From a virus, in the IMG/VR virus record IMGVR_UViG_3300048928_000149, positions 1 through 32,240 of that record: 32,240 nucleotides of DNA. The stretch is one strand, 5' to 3'. The translations under genes and the position numbers were made by a program. Positions within the stretch are counted from its first letter, which is position 1. Every line of letters starts with the position of its first letter. The notes below the pieces were generated by a model. The model searched no databases. It saw only the letters and a list, made by a program, of their open reading frames with translations, and was not told the DNA's origin. This document shows positions 13,669 to 20,963 of the stretch, piece after piece.

Positions 13669-14027
13669 TCTGGAACCACGACATATCCGCCGCACCGCGC
13701 GGCAAGATGGTGCCTTACACCCGCAAGGGAAAAGATGGCCCGGTACAGGCCGAGCAGTACCGCAAGGAATACATCCTCGCTGTCGACGTACACGGCGATG
13801 TCTACCAGTCCTATTGGATACCGCCGCGCTACACGCAGTCTGGCGGCCTTCTGGAAGGCAATCGCTGGTCTGGCTTCAATCCCGGCGTCGATCCGATCGC
13901 TTGGGCGCCGTGGCCGGAATATGTCTCCGACGATCAGCTGATGACCGATCCAGCGCCGGCGACGCACGCTCTTACGCTTCGAGAAGGAGCGATGTTGCTG
14001 GCTGATGACGTTGGCGGTGGCACATGA
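13665..14027 (+). CDS. Phage hypothetical protein (120 aa)
   Basis: Starts MIWNHDISAAPRG, resembling the W..I.TAPRD opening of small phage proteins (DUF551-like impression). Many aromatic residues follow (YQSYWIPPRYTQSGG, WSGFNPGVDPIAWAPWPEY), which suggests a compact beta fold. ATGA overlaps at both ends. Function unknown. Confidence 0.65.
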   Translation: MIWNHDISAAPRGKMVPYTRKGKDGPVQAEQYRKEYILAVDVHGDVYQSYWIPPRYTQSGGLLEGNRWSGFNPGVDPIAWAPWPEYVSDDQLMTDPAPATHALTLREGAMLLADDVGGGT

Positions 14028-14143
14028 CCACCCCGAAATCGAAGCTCCGAGAAATCCTATTCGACCTCTCTGGCCAGCATCAGATCGAGGGATACGAGAA
14101 ATCCGACCCGAAGCGGCCGGTCGAAATTCGTGAGGGGAATTGA
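14024..14143 (+). CDS. Micro-protein (39 aa)
   Basis: Too short for most callers: MTTPKSKLREILFDLSGQHQ..., ending RPVEIREGN. It overlaps the previous stop (ATGA) and its end carries GAGGGG, the SD for the next ORF. The coupling pattern supports it as real; function unknown. Confidence 0.5.
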   Translation: MTTPKSKLREILFDLSGQHQIEGYEKSDPKRPVEIREGN

Positions 14144-14145
14144 TC

Positions 14146-14253
14146 ATGAAGAAGGTCACCAAGCAGAAGCCGATCGTCATCGATATGGAGGCCTTTGAGG
14201 CTGAACTGATGGCTGAGGTTGCCCGCATCAACGATGAACGGGTGGCGGCATGA
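14146..14253 (+). CDS. Micro-protein (35 aa)
   Basis: MKKVTKQKPIVIDMEAFEAE..., a short charged helix. GAGGGG lies at good spacing before the ATG and its stop overlaps the next ATG by 4 nt. Confidence 0.5.
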   Translation: MKKVTKQKPIVIDMEAFEAELMAEVARINDERVAA

Positions 14254-14351
14254 CCGACACGACCATTTTCATCGGCGGTGCGGCGTTTCTGGCGGCTGTT
14301 ACTGTCCTCGTCATCCTGGCGCACTTCACGGTATCGGGACCTCGCAAATGA
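14250..14351 (+). CDS. Single-pass membrane micro-protein (33 aa)
   Basis: Nearly the whole product is one hydrophobic helix (IFIGGAAFLAAVTVLVILAHF). It is coupled by ATGA overlaps on both sides. It resembles many phage micro membrane peptides; role unknown. Confidence 0.5.
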   Translation: MTDTTIFIGGAAFLAAVTVLVILAHFTVSGPRK

Positions 14352-14545
14352 CGGCTGCGTATGCATTCAAAATCATTTCGGGCCTGCTTTTGACGGCCGT
14401 CCTGGTCTACGCCAGCGCGTTTCTGTTGGCTGTCGCACAAGCCATTATCGTGCCGGATGTCCCGGCCGAAGTGGCGTGGCTCAAGGCTCTTTACTACTCG
14501 CTCGGTGTCGCCGCCGGTTGGTGGACATGGGCGTCGAAAATCTGA
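14348..14545 (+). CDS. Small two-pass membrane protein (65 aa)
   Basis: Two hydrophobic segments (about 8-36, FKIISGLLLTAVLVYASAF onward, and about 48-62, YYSLGVAAGWWTWAS). Size and topology would suit a holin, but it lies in the early operon with no lysis gene nearby, so I do not call it one. Confidence 0.6.
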   Translation: MTAAYAFKIISGLLLTAVLVYASAFLLAVAQAIIVPDVPAEVAWLKALYYSLGVAAGWWTWASKI

Positions 14546-14797
14546 GCGGCACGTCCCCCTGACGCTCAGCGCTGGTCGCTTTCATCCCGCTCCCGATGGG
14601 CGACCAGCACACTTACTAACGTCCTCCCCCGCAGCCTTGCGATGACTGCGGCGAGGGGGACGGCAAGTGGTTCGAACCCGACGAGTGCGGCGGGCCTGGA
14701 GACGGCGGTTTGATTGGCATCTGTGCCGCCGTCTCCATCAGTTTCAAAGCCTTTGTGCATGTTGGCCTCCGTTGACGCCGCCAACCTCGCACAAAGG
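14542..14797 (+). promoter_or_regulatory. Multi-hairpin segment that pairs the next gene's Shine-Dalgarno
   Basis: Consecutive perfect stems: CTGAGCG/CGCTCAG (14542-14548, 14563-14569); GCTGGTCGC/GCGACCAGC (14571-14579, 14600-14608); CCGCAG/CTGCGG (14629-14634, 14646-14651); a 12-bp stem TGGAGACGGCGG with its complement (14697-14708, 14726-14737); CCTTTGTGC/GCACAAAGG (14750-14758, 14789-14797) with an inner GTTGG/CCAAC. The last stem buries AAAGG, the likely SD of the gene at 14805. A regulatory leader RNA is the simplest reading. Confidence 0.6.
14596..14775 (+). pseudogene. Small Cys-rich ORF interrupted by a stop codon
   Basis: From ATG 14596 the frame reads MGDQHTY, then TAA at 14617, and stays open for 51 more codons with zinc-knuckle-like CDDCGEGDGKWFEPDECGGP. 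No start codon lies between the TAA and the Cys motif. It looks like a 59-residue zinc protein broken by one nonsense change. It overlaps the hairpin region, so the coding look may be partly accidental. Confidence 0.4.
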
Positions 14798-14804
14798 ATG
14801 AAGA

Positions 14805-15212
14805 ATGTCTGACAATAGGTTTTCACGAAACGTAAATTTTGTTTCAGAGGATGAAATGTCTAGTACTGCGTTAGTCGAAGCAAAGGACTGGTACGACAAG
14901 CTTATGGCCTTGGAATTTCGAGGCCGTGGTGATCGTGAAAAGTCCGCCCGTGGGCGAGTGGCCGATAACATCGGTGTCCCTGAGACGTGGCTGTTCGACC
15001 TTCAATACAAGTCCAGTGGCAAGAAAGACGTACGCGGTGCGCTCTATCGAGCCCTCATGCTTGGCATCCAGAAATACGACGACCTTTGCCAGAAAAACGA
15101 GGAAGCGGCGGATCGGTATAAGGCCGATCGCCTGAAACGACGAGGCAATCATGAAACGGCTGACGAAAAGCCTGCTCAGGCGGGCTTGGGAATGGATTCG
15201 TCTGAGGTTTGA
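14805..15212 (+). CDS. Conserved phage hypothetical protein (135 aa)
   Basis: Starts MSDNRFSRNVNFVSEDEMSS. The core RVADNIGVPETWLFDLQYKSSGKKDVRGALYRALMLGIQKYDDLC is helical with a possible HTH at its start. I associate it with rhizobial prophages but know no function. Its SD (AAAGG 14793-14797) is inside a 9-bp stem, so translation may be controlled by that structure. Confidence 0.65.
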   Translation: MSDNRFSRNVNFVSEDEMSSTALVEAKDWYDKLMALEFRGRGDREKSARGRVADNIGVPETWLFDLQYKSSGKKDVRGALYRALMLGIQKYDDLCQKNEEAADRYKADRLKRRGNHETADEKPAQAGLGMDSSEV

Positions 15213-15227
15213 GAAAAGGAAATCGAG

Positions 15228-15887
15228 ATGACCGATATCGAAGTGAATGCACAGTTCGTCACAATCAAGGTTCCTGACGATATCGACATGTCGAAGCCAA
15301 TCCCATTGCGCATTGCGCGGAATGAAGAGGCGCCGAACCTCTGGGCAACGACTGATGGTCGCCGCGTTTTTAACAGCGAAGAGTGGGCGGTCGAATCCAT
15401 GAAAATGGATACGCAGGAATACAAGGACCACCGAACAAAGACTATTGCCGCCGGTAGGCTTGCCCGCGCTGAGATCGTTGAAAATTACGATGGCTGGGTC
15501 ACCACAACGGGTGACGAAGACGACTATGCCCAGGATGTTGCAGAGCTTCTGGAAAAGCATGGCGACCAATTGGCTTGGGCGGGAGTTGCTGCCGAAGATA
15601 TCCCAGCGCAACTGCCTGCATGGGCGTTTTGCTGCACAGAAGGCGGCTTTGATTTCGACCTGGAATCGCAACTCGAAAGCTACCTCGCTGATGAGCATCA
15701 CGAGAACGCTCGTGATTTTCTGGTGGACGAGAAAGAGCTTTGGGACTTTTGGAGTGCTTGGGTCGAAAAACAGAAGAGCCTCACCAGCTACTTCATCGAC
15801 ACCAAGCGCATCGTTGTCATCGACCGCGAACGATATGAAACTGAACTGGCGGCGGCAAAGGCTTTCCTCGAAGGAGAGAAGCCATGA
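15228..15887 (+). CDS. Acidic hypothetical protein (219 aa)
   Basis: AAGGAA precedes the ATG. It is a strongly acidic, helical protein rich in Trp, Glu and Asp (DEDDYAQDVAELLEKHGDQ, SQLESYLADEHHE). Acidic early proteins of this sort can mimic DNA, but nothing specific shows that. It overlaps the nuclease gene by 4 nt. Confidence 0.65.
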   Translation: MTDIEVNAQFVTIKVPDDIDMSKPIPLRIARNEEAPNLWATTDGRRVFNSEEWAVESMKMDTQEYKDHRTKTIAAGRLARAEIVENYDGWVTTTGDEDDYAQDVAELLEKHGDQLAWAGVAAEDIPAQLPAWAFCCTEGGFDFDLESQLESYLADEHHENARDFLVDEKELWDFWSAWVEKQKSLTSYFIDTKRIVVIDRERYETELAAAKAFLEGEKP

Positions 15888-16228
15888 AGCCCTCAACCTA
15901 CAAAAAGGGCGTGAAGCCCAAGCGGGGAATGAGCCTCGCACGTCGCGCCGCAAAGCGTGACGCCAGCGAACCGGAGATCGTCACAGCGCTAGAGCAGTGC
16001 GGGTTCTCGGTTTTCCGCCTCAATGAGCCGTGCGATTTGCTCGTCGGCTTCCGTGGCAAAAACTATCTGGTCGAATGCAAGACCAACGGCACGGCCTACG
16101 GCAAAGACCTCAATAGCAATCAGCAAGCTTTCAACGACTTTTGGCGAGGCGGGAAGATGATCCGCATCGGTAGCGCATTGGAAGCGCAGGACTGGGCGAT
16201 ATCGATCGCCAGTAAGGCTGCGGCATGA
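15884..16228 (+). CDS. VRR-NUC-like PD-(D/E)XK nuclease
   Basis: 114 aa. EPEIVTALEQCGFSVFRLN, then Asp51 in CDLLVGFRGKN and Glu64-x-Lys66 in YLVECK give the E...D...ExK layout of VRR-NUC and small resolvase-type nucleases. The N-terminus is basic (KKGVKPKRGMSLARRAAKR). It would cut branched or flap DNA during phage replication. It is coupled by ATGA to the methyltransferase gene. Confidence 0.8.
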   Translation: MKPSTYKKGVKPKRGMSLARRAAKRDASEPEIVTALEQCGFSVFRLNEPCDLLVGFRGKNYLVECKTNGTAYGKDLNSNQQAFNDFWRGGKMIRIGSALEAQDWAISIASKAAA

Positions 16229-17334
16229 CGCACGAAACCAGAATCATTCTCGATGGACGATGCACCATCCACGTTGGCGATTGCATTGCAGTGATGCGCT
16301 CTATGCCGGCAAACTCAGTTGACTGCGTGGTGACATCGCCACCGTATTGGGGTTTGCGCGACTATGGAGTTGAAGGCCAGATCGGGCTTGAGCCGACACT
16401 TGGCCAGCATCTTGAGGTGATGGTCGCTGTCTTCGAAGAGGTGCGCCGCATCCTCAAGCCTACCGGCACATGCTGGGTGAACTACGGCGACTGCTACGCG
16501 ACCACGCCCAACGGGCGCAGCGCGGCCGACACCAAAGCCGCCGGCAATGATGATCGCACGTTCCGAGATAAGCCATTCTCTACCATTCAAGGCATCTTGA
16601 AGGCGAAAGACTTATGCATGGTGCCCAACCGCTTCGCTATCGCTTTGCAGGAGGCGGGGTGGTGGGTGCGTTCCGAGATCATCTGGGCCAAGCCAAACCC
16701 TATGCCTGAAAGCATTCGAGATCGGCCGGCGACGAGCCATGAGAAGATTTTCATGCTCACCAAGTCACCCCGGTATTTCTATGACAAGGAAGCCGTTCGT
16801 CAGAACATGGCTGCATCGAGCGTTTCGAGACTATCTCAGGATATCGAAAACCAGATTGGATCGACCCGAGCGAACGGCGGACGAAAGACCAACGGAAATA
16901 TGAAGGCGGTCGGCAAAATCCGAGCTTCAGATGTCGCGTCCCCAAAGCATGCTGGTCACATCAACCATACTGGAATTGAGCAAACCCCGCGTGGCGAGGG
17001 TCGAAATCTCCGAAACTACGAACCCGCTCCAATCCAAGCTTGGACGATAGCCACACAGCCTTTCTCCGAAGCCCACTTTGCTACCTTCCCGCCTGAGCTT
17101 GCAGAGCGTTGCATTCTGGCCGGTTGCCCGAAGGGCGGCTCGGTACTTGATCCTTTCGGTGGGGCAGGCACGACAGCACTCGTTGCTCTGCGTCACGGTC
17201 GCGCCGCCCAACTGATCGAACTCAACCCGGAATACGCCGACATAACCTGCCGGCGGATCGAAAAGGAATGGAAGGTCCAGCGCCAGCCGAAGAGGGTTGA
17301 CCACGGACCATTGTTCGCGGGGAGCGCAGCATGA
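16225..17334 (+). CDS. DNA amino-methyltransferase (N6-adenine/N4-cytosine)
   Basis: 369 aa. The catalytic motif TSPPYW (37-42) comes first and the AdoMet motif DPFGGAGTTA (about 309-318) comes late, the beta-class order of the N6_N4_Mtase family. The middle (about 190-275) would be the target recognition region. It probably protects phage DNA from host restriction. The S/T-PPY form occurs in both N4-C and N6-A enzymes, so the product is not decided. No cognate restriction gene is obvious, unless the coupled VRR-NUC protein plays a part. Confidence 0.9.
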   Translation: MTHETRIILDGRCTIHVGDCIAVMRSMPANSVDCVVTSPPYWGLRDYGVEGQIGLEPTLGQHLEVMVAVFEEVRRILKPTGTCWVNYGDCYATTPNGRSAADTKAAGNDDRTFRDKPFSTIQGILKAKDLCMVPNRFAIALQEAGWWVRSEIIWAKPNPMPESIRDRPATSHEKIFMLTKSPRYFYDKEAVRQNMAASSVSRLSQDIENQIGSTRANGGRKTNGNMKAVGKIRASDVASPKHAGHINHTGIEQTPRGEGRNLRNYEPAPIQAWTIATQPFSEAHFATFPPELAERCILAGCPKGGSVLDPFGGAGTTALVALRHGRAAQLIELNPEYADITCRRIEKEWKVQRQPKRVDHGPLFAGSAA

Positions 17335-17687
17335 CCGGTCCAGAGAAAGAAGCACTCAACGTCCTGCAGCCGGTCTTGGGAGACGAGCTGGCTAACGCAA
17401 TTGTCGAGTTCCGCCGGCACACCAAGAAATCGCCGCTAACAGGCTACGCAGCCAAGCTAATGATGAAGGAATACCAGATCACCGGCAACCCGGTTGCGGC
17501 GGCCGAAATGCAGATCTCGATGAACTGGCAGGGGTTCAAAGCCAACTGGTATTTCAACGAGCTTGCCAAGACCGGCCAGCGCCACCCGCACCAGCCTCCG
17601 CAGCGCCGCACTGGCGACATGGCAGATTTCACCAACGACTTGATGGAGGGATTCTATGAACGCAAGCTTCCGACCATCAACCATTGA
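17331..17687 (+). CDS. Phage replication-associated protein (118 aa)
   Basis: The C-half has KSPLTGYAAKLMMKEYQITGNPVAAAEMQISMNWQGFKANW, a pattern found at the ends of phage replication or helicase-loader proteins and in small stand-alone phage proteins. It likely helps load or hold replication machinery; this is by resemblance. It overlaps the next gene by 32 nt. Confidence 0.6.
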   Translation: MTGPEKEALNVLQPVLGDELANAIVEFRRHTKKSPLTGYAAKLMMKEYQITGNPVAAAEMQISMNWQGFKANWYFNELAKTGQRHPHQPPQRRTGDMADFTNDLMEGFYERKLPTINH

Positions 17688-18246
17688 GGCTCTGAAATCT
17701 CTTTGGGTGGCATTGCCTGTCCGCGCGTCCAACGATGGCGCTGACGGCGATCCTCGCGAACGGCAGATGGCTATCCTCCAGCTTTACTGCGAGGTGCTTT
17801 CCGAGTGCAGCGAGACGGCTATCTGGAACACGGTCAACAACCTGCGCGCAGGCAAGATCGAAGACGCAAGCAAGAGCTTCTGCCCGAAGGCGCCAGAACT
17901 CGCCGTCTTCGTTCGAAACGAGCAGGCACGCCTTGAAGCGCTGCACCGGCCTAAGTCTATCGCGGCACAGCCCGTCACCCGGCCTTGGACCGACTGGCGA
18001 GAGGTTCACCTGAACCGGGCATTCAAGGAACATCGCGCCTTCATAGAGCATGTCACGCTCGATCAAGCGAAAGCTCGGTCCAGCAGAAAGAAGTATCCAG
18101 CCGGGTCAACGTGGTTTTGGTCCCTTGGTCCCGTCGATACCATGCTTGGCTCAATGTATGGGCCTGCTGGAAGCGCAACTACTGATGCTCAAATCTGGGG
18201 CGACAACAGGCAGCACGTACCTGCATCGGTGGTGATCCATGTGTGA
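17656..18246 (+). CDS. Probable replication accessory protein (196 aa)
   Basis: ATG 17656 has GGAGGG upstream. The N-half (LWVALPVRAS, ERQMAILQLYCEVLSECSETAIWNTVNNLRAG, FCPKAPELAVFVRNE) is like the helical N-part of phage replication proteins that end in a helicase-loading region. The C-half is not recognised. Called a replication accessory by context and pattern. Confidence 0.55.
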   Translation: MNASFRPSTIEALKSLWVALPVRASNDGADGDPRERQMAILQLYCEVLSECSETAIWNTVNNLRAGKIEDASKSFCPKAPELAVFVRNEQARLEALHRPKSIAAQPVTRPWTDWREVHLNRAFKEHRAFIEHVTLDQAKARSSRKKYPAGSTWFWSLGPVDTMLGSMYGPAGSATTDAQIWGDNRQHVPASVVIHV

Positions 18247-18442
18247 TTGCCCTCTATCAGAAACAGAGCTTCGCGTAGCCCGGTGGCTGGCAGATGGAAA
18301 AGACTGTCAGGACATCGCGCTTATCCTGGAGCGCAGCAAGATGACTGTCACCCGGCATATCGCCTCAGCCTACAACAAGACCGGCACCCACAATATGCAC
18401 GGCCTCGTTGCCTTCGTTCTGCGTAAAGGATGGCTCGAATGA
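18239..18442 (+). CDS. LuxR/GerE-type HTH protein, copy 1
   Basis: 67 aa, essentially only the GerE DNA-binding domain: LSETELRVARWLADGKDCQDIALILERSKMTVTRHIASAYNKTGTHN, with the usual E-x-E-V/L-R start and recognition helix. There is no receiver or ligand domain, so DNA binding is presumably unregulated or through partners. The next gene encodes a similar domain. Confidence 0.8.
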   Translation: MCDCPLSETELRVARWLADGKDCQDIALILERSKMTVTRHIASAYNKTGTHNMHGLVAFVLRKGWLE

Positions 18443-18642
18443 TTGAAAGAATCCCCACAGATCGAGAGATCGAATGCGTTCAGGCAATCGCCAATGGACT
18501 GACTGCTAAACAGGCATCGTTCAAGCTTGATACGTCCATTAATTTGTTCAACAGGCTCCTTGAGCGTGCGCGCCTGAAAACCAGCGCGAAGACAACCGCT
18601 GAGCTGGTCGCAATCGCGATGAGAAATGGATGGATCGCATGA
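18439..18642 (+). CDS. LuxR/GerE-type HTH protein, copy 2
   Basis: 67 aa from ATG 18439 (AAAGG 9 nt upstream, ATGA overlap). PTDREIECVQAIANGLTAKQASFKLDTSINLFNRLLERARLKTSAKTTAELVAIAMRNGWIA follows the same fold and ends like copy 1 (RKGWLE / RNGWIA). Sequence identity is low, so the duplication is old or the two were gained separately. Confidence 0.78.
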   Translation: MIERIPTDREIECVQAIANGLTAKQASFKLDTSINLFNRLLERARLKTSAKTTAELVAIAMRNGWIA

Positions 18643-18722
18643 CCCCCATCCAATGGAACGGCTCAAGCACCAGCTTTGGACCGGCGTTTGACGACTGCCG
18701 CATGTCGAGGAGGCTGGTGTGA
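18639..18722 (+). CDS. Micro-protein (27 aa)
   Basis: MTPIQWNGSSTSFGPAFDDC..., joined to the genes on each side by ATGA and TGATG overlaps. Its 3' end carries GAGGAGG, the SD for the next gene. It may be only a coupling leader; weakly supported as a protein. Confidence 0.35.
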   Translation: MTPIQWNGSSTSFGPAFDDCRMSRRLV

Positions 18723-19105
18723 TGCAGCAGCTTGGTCTTTTCGATGTGATCAGGCGCCCGCCGATCAAGAAGCCAGTTGATCCATATGGACCAGTTCTAC
18801 AATCGGAACCCGATTACACCTTCCGGCTCAAACACCCTCGTATGGCTTGGGACAGGGCAAAGATCGAAATCCATCGCCACCATGACGGAAGCTGGATGTG
18901 GTCGACAAGCCGATACTGCGACAACGCAGGAGGAGGCTACAGGGTGGGGGAGAAATGGGGGAAGTTTGCTGAAACAAGGGAAGACGCACTCTTCTATGCA
19001 GTCACAGAAATAGAACAGCGGCTGGATGAGAAAGACGGGCCTGAAACGGTCCTTGTCTTGAAATGGGCCGCATCGCTCAAAGACAATCCGGAGGCATTCA
19101 AATGA
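18722..19105 (+). CDS. Phage hypothetical protein (127 aa)
   Basis: Starts MQQLGLFDVIRRPP after a strong GAGGAGG. It contains HHDGSWMWSTSRYCDNAGGGYRVGEKWGKFAETREDALFYAV, a beta sheet then helix unit I associate with phage early regions. Function unknown. Confidence 0.65.
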   Translation: MQQLGLFDVIRRPPIKKPVDPYGPVLQSEPDYTFRLKHPRMAWDRAKIEIHRHHDGSWMWSTSRYCDNAGGGYRVGEKWGKFAETREDALFYAVTEIEQRLDEKDGPETVLVLKWAASLKDNPEAFK

Positions 19106-19380
19106 AAAATCGTCTTATCGATCTCAACAACCACCTTTTCTCGCAGCTTGAGCGCTTGAGCGAGGAAGGGCTGACGACTGAACAGATTGAAACTGAGGTG
19201 AAGCGCACCGACGCCATTGTGGCAGTGAGCGAGCAGCTTATCCGGAACTCCGATCTGTCTTTGAAGGCCGCAACGCTCGTCGCCAATCATGGCGACCGGT
19301 TCAAGCCGATGCTCCCGACCATCTTCCGCCCTGCCGAAACCATCGATGCCAAGGCACTCACGGATGGAGGCGAAAAGTGA
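19102..19380 (+). CDS. Phage hypothetical protein (92 aa)
   Basis: MKNRLIDLNNHLFSQLERLSEEGLTTEQIETEVKRTDAIVAVSEQLIRN... is an all-helical, coiled-coil-like protein of a small family found next to HNH genes in many phages. GGAGG precedes the ATG and the ends are coupled. No known activity. Confidence 0.7.
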   Translation: MKNRLIDLNNHLFSQLERLSEEGLTTEQIETEVKRTDAIVAVSEQLIRNSDLSLKAATLVANHGDRFKPMLPTIFRPAETIDAKALTDGGEK

Positions 19381-20042
19381 AGGGACAGGCAATCGTCTAC
19401 AGCATCGAAGAGATGGCGTGGCTCGAAAAGAACAAGACCCTCATCATCGGAGAGTATCATGCGGCTTTCATCCGGAAGTTTGGGCGCGATGACATTGCAG
19501 CCAAGAACCTGCACGCGCTACGCAAGAGGAAGGGCTGGAGAACCGGCAGGACCGGTTGTTTCGAGAAAGGCCAAGAGCCATTTAATAAGGGCAAGCTATG
19601 TCCGGAAGGCAAAGGTGGGCGCCATCCAAATGCGAGAAAGACGCAGTTCCGGAAAGGCAACCAGCCCCATAACACTCAGTACCTGGGGCATGAGCGCGTT
19701 TCCAAAGACGGCTATGTCGAGATCAGCATCGATGAAAAGAACCCGCACACAGGCTTTGAGCGCCGCTATGTGCTGAAGCACCTCCATCTTTGGGAGCAGA
19801 AAAACGGCCCGGTTCCGGAAGGTATGTGTCTCAAAGCAGTTGATGGCAATCGGCAGAACACAGATCCCGACAATTGGGTTCTCATCCCGCGCGGCGTTCT
19901 CCCAAGGCTTAACGGCGGCAAGGCGACCCGCATCATGGCATATGACACTGCCCCAGACGACTTGAAGCCAGCGCTTCTGACCCTCGCCCGCGTCGAGCAG
20001 AAGGCAAGCGAGTTGCGTAAAGGCCGAGGAGACGCGCCTTGA
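19377..20042 (+). CDS. HNH endonuclease (homing-type)
   Basis: 221 aa from GTG 19377 (GGAGG upstream, GTGA overlap). The basic Gly-rich middle (FNKGKLCPEGKGGRHPNARKTQFRKGNQP) precedes the HNH core YVLKHLHLWEQKNGPVPEGM, then AVDGNRQNTDPDNW. This is the HNH_3 layout of free-standing phage homing nucleases. The N-terminus (1-55) has a DNA-binding look (HALRKRKGWRTGR). Confidence 0.85.
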   Translation: MKGQAIVYSIEEMAWLEKNKTLIIGEYHAAFIRKFGRDDIAAKNLHALRKRKGWRTGRTGCFEKGQEPFNKGKLCPEGKGGRHPNARKTQFRKGNQPHNTQYLGHERVSKDGYVEISIDEKNPHTGFERRYVLKHLHLWEQKNGPVPEGMCLKAVDGNRQNTDPDNWVLIPRGVLPRLNGGKATRIMAYDTAPDDLKPALLTLARVEQKASELRKGRGDAP

Positions 20043-20380
20043 ACCACTTCGCCGCATATACCAAACCAGTCCCCGGCGGCCATTGGGCCATGTGCCGGTT
20101 CGCTCAGAACGCGCAGCCATGGCCGATCCTTGAAGGCGACAAACCGAAGGTGTTCCCGGTTCAGGCCGAAGCGCTTATCGCCGCCCAGGGACATGTCATC
20201 AAGCACATCAACGGTACGATGCGCCGCGACGGTGAAACGATAGCTACCAGCAAAGCCGATGCTGCGTTCCCCAACCTCAAGCCCTTCGTCAAAGCCAAGG
20301 GCAGCAACAAGCGAACCATTGTCGAGAAGGTGGGCCGCAAGGGCAAAGAGATCAGCGTGGAAAGGAGAGAAATGGCATGA
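20039..20380 (+). CDS. Hypothetical protein (113 aa), TTG start
   Basis: Begins with TTG at 20039 (TTGA overlap), with GAGGAG 7 nt upstream. It contains WAMCRFAQNAQPWPI, a helical middle and a basic C-terminus (KAKGSNKRTIVEKVGRKGKE). It may bind nucleic acid. Not recognised. Confidence 0.6.
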   Translation: MNHFAAYTKPVPGGHWAMCRFAQNAQPWPILEGDKPKVFPVQAEALIAAQGHVIKHINGTMRRDGETIATSKADAAFPNLKPFVKAKGSNKRTIVEKVGRKGKEISVERREMA

Positions 20381-20634
20381 ACCGCATCGTCATCAACATG
20401 GACCCGCAAGGCCTCTTCACGGTCTACAGCGACGAACCGATAGAGTTCTTCGTGGTTTGCGACCACACGCCGAATGATCGCGTCTACCAGATGGAAGTCG
20501 AGACCGGCGTGCAGAAGGTGCAGCAGCAGCTCGGCGCCGATCCCGTAGGCCACAAGCACGACAGCCACGAGCTTGGTAGCGGTCACGGTCCACGCAAGCC
20601 GCCATCGAAGCGGAAGCTGGAGGTGGTGAAATGA
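20377..20634 (+). CDS. Hypothetical protein (85 aa)
   Basis: MNRIVINMDPQGLFTVYSDEPIEFFVVCDHTPNDRVYQ forms a beta-rich N-half; the C-half is polar, His/Lys-rich and likely disordered. ATGA overlaps at both ends. Function unknown. Confidence 0.6.
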   Translation: MNRIVINMDPQGLFTVYSDEPIEFFVVCDHTPNDRVYQMEVETGVQKVQQQLGADPVGHKHDSHELGSGHGPRKPPSKRKLEVVK

Positions 20635-20963
20635 ACCACCACCGCTCCCTATACACGAAGGAACAGATAGCCGCTGCTGCAGCCCTATGGCGTGACGGCT
20701 ACACCATGTACGACATGGCCGAAAAGCTTGGCATGACATGGAGCGCGGTCAAGAACATGACCAGCACGCGCCGCGGCACGTTCCCATATCGCAAGAGTAA
20801 CGCGCGGCGTTCAGACCCAATCGTCAAGCAGCTGGGCGATGAACCGGCGCCAGCGCCTCTCAAGGCTGGCTGCGTGGTCAGAACCACATTCACCGGTGCC
20901 AAGGTCACTATGCCGCGTGTCGCGTTTATCGACGGCCCAGAGCCGGAAAGCGAGGCAGCATGA
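20631..20963 (+). CDS. GcrA-like HTH protein
   Basis: 110 aa. YTKEQIAAAAALWRDGYTMYDMAEKLGMTWSAVKNMTSTRRG follows the GcrA layout (W/Y-T-x-E-Q, L..LW..G.S...IA..LG....AV). GcrA is an alphaproteobacterial cell-cycle regulator that works with methylated promoters and sigma-70. A phage copy could redirect host transcription; this is inference, and a plain HTH protein is the alternative. Confidence 0.55.
   Translation: MNHHRSLYTKEQIAAAAALWRDGYTMYDMAEKLGMTWSAVKNMTSTRRGTFPYRKSNARRSDPIVKQLGDEPAPAPLKAGCVVRTTFTGAKVTMPRVAFIDGPEPESEAA

Noticed and set aside
12754-13695. 313-aa minus-strand ORF
   Set aside because: Antisense to the Cro-like and GIY-YIG-like genes, which have clear domains. Shadow frame.
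14348-14545. Holin
   Set aside because: Two membrane helices fit, but it lies in the early operon with no endolysin or spanin next to it.
14871-15953. 360-aa minus-strand ORF
   Set aside because: It is antisense to two plus-strand genes that have good SDs and operon overlaps. Its composition is that of a frame shadow in GC-rich DNA.
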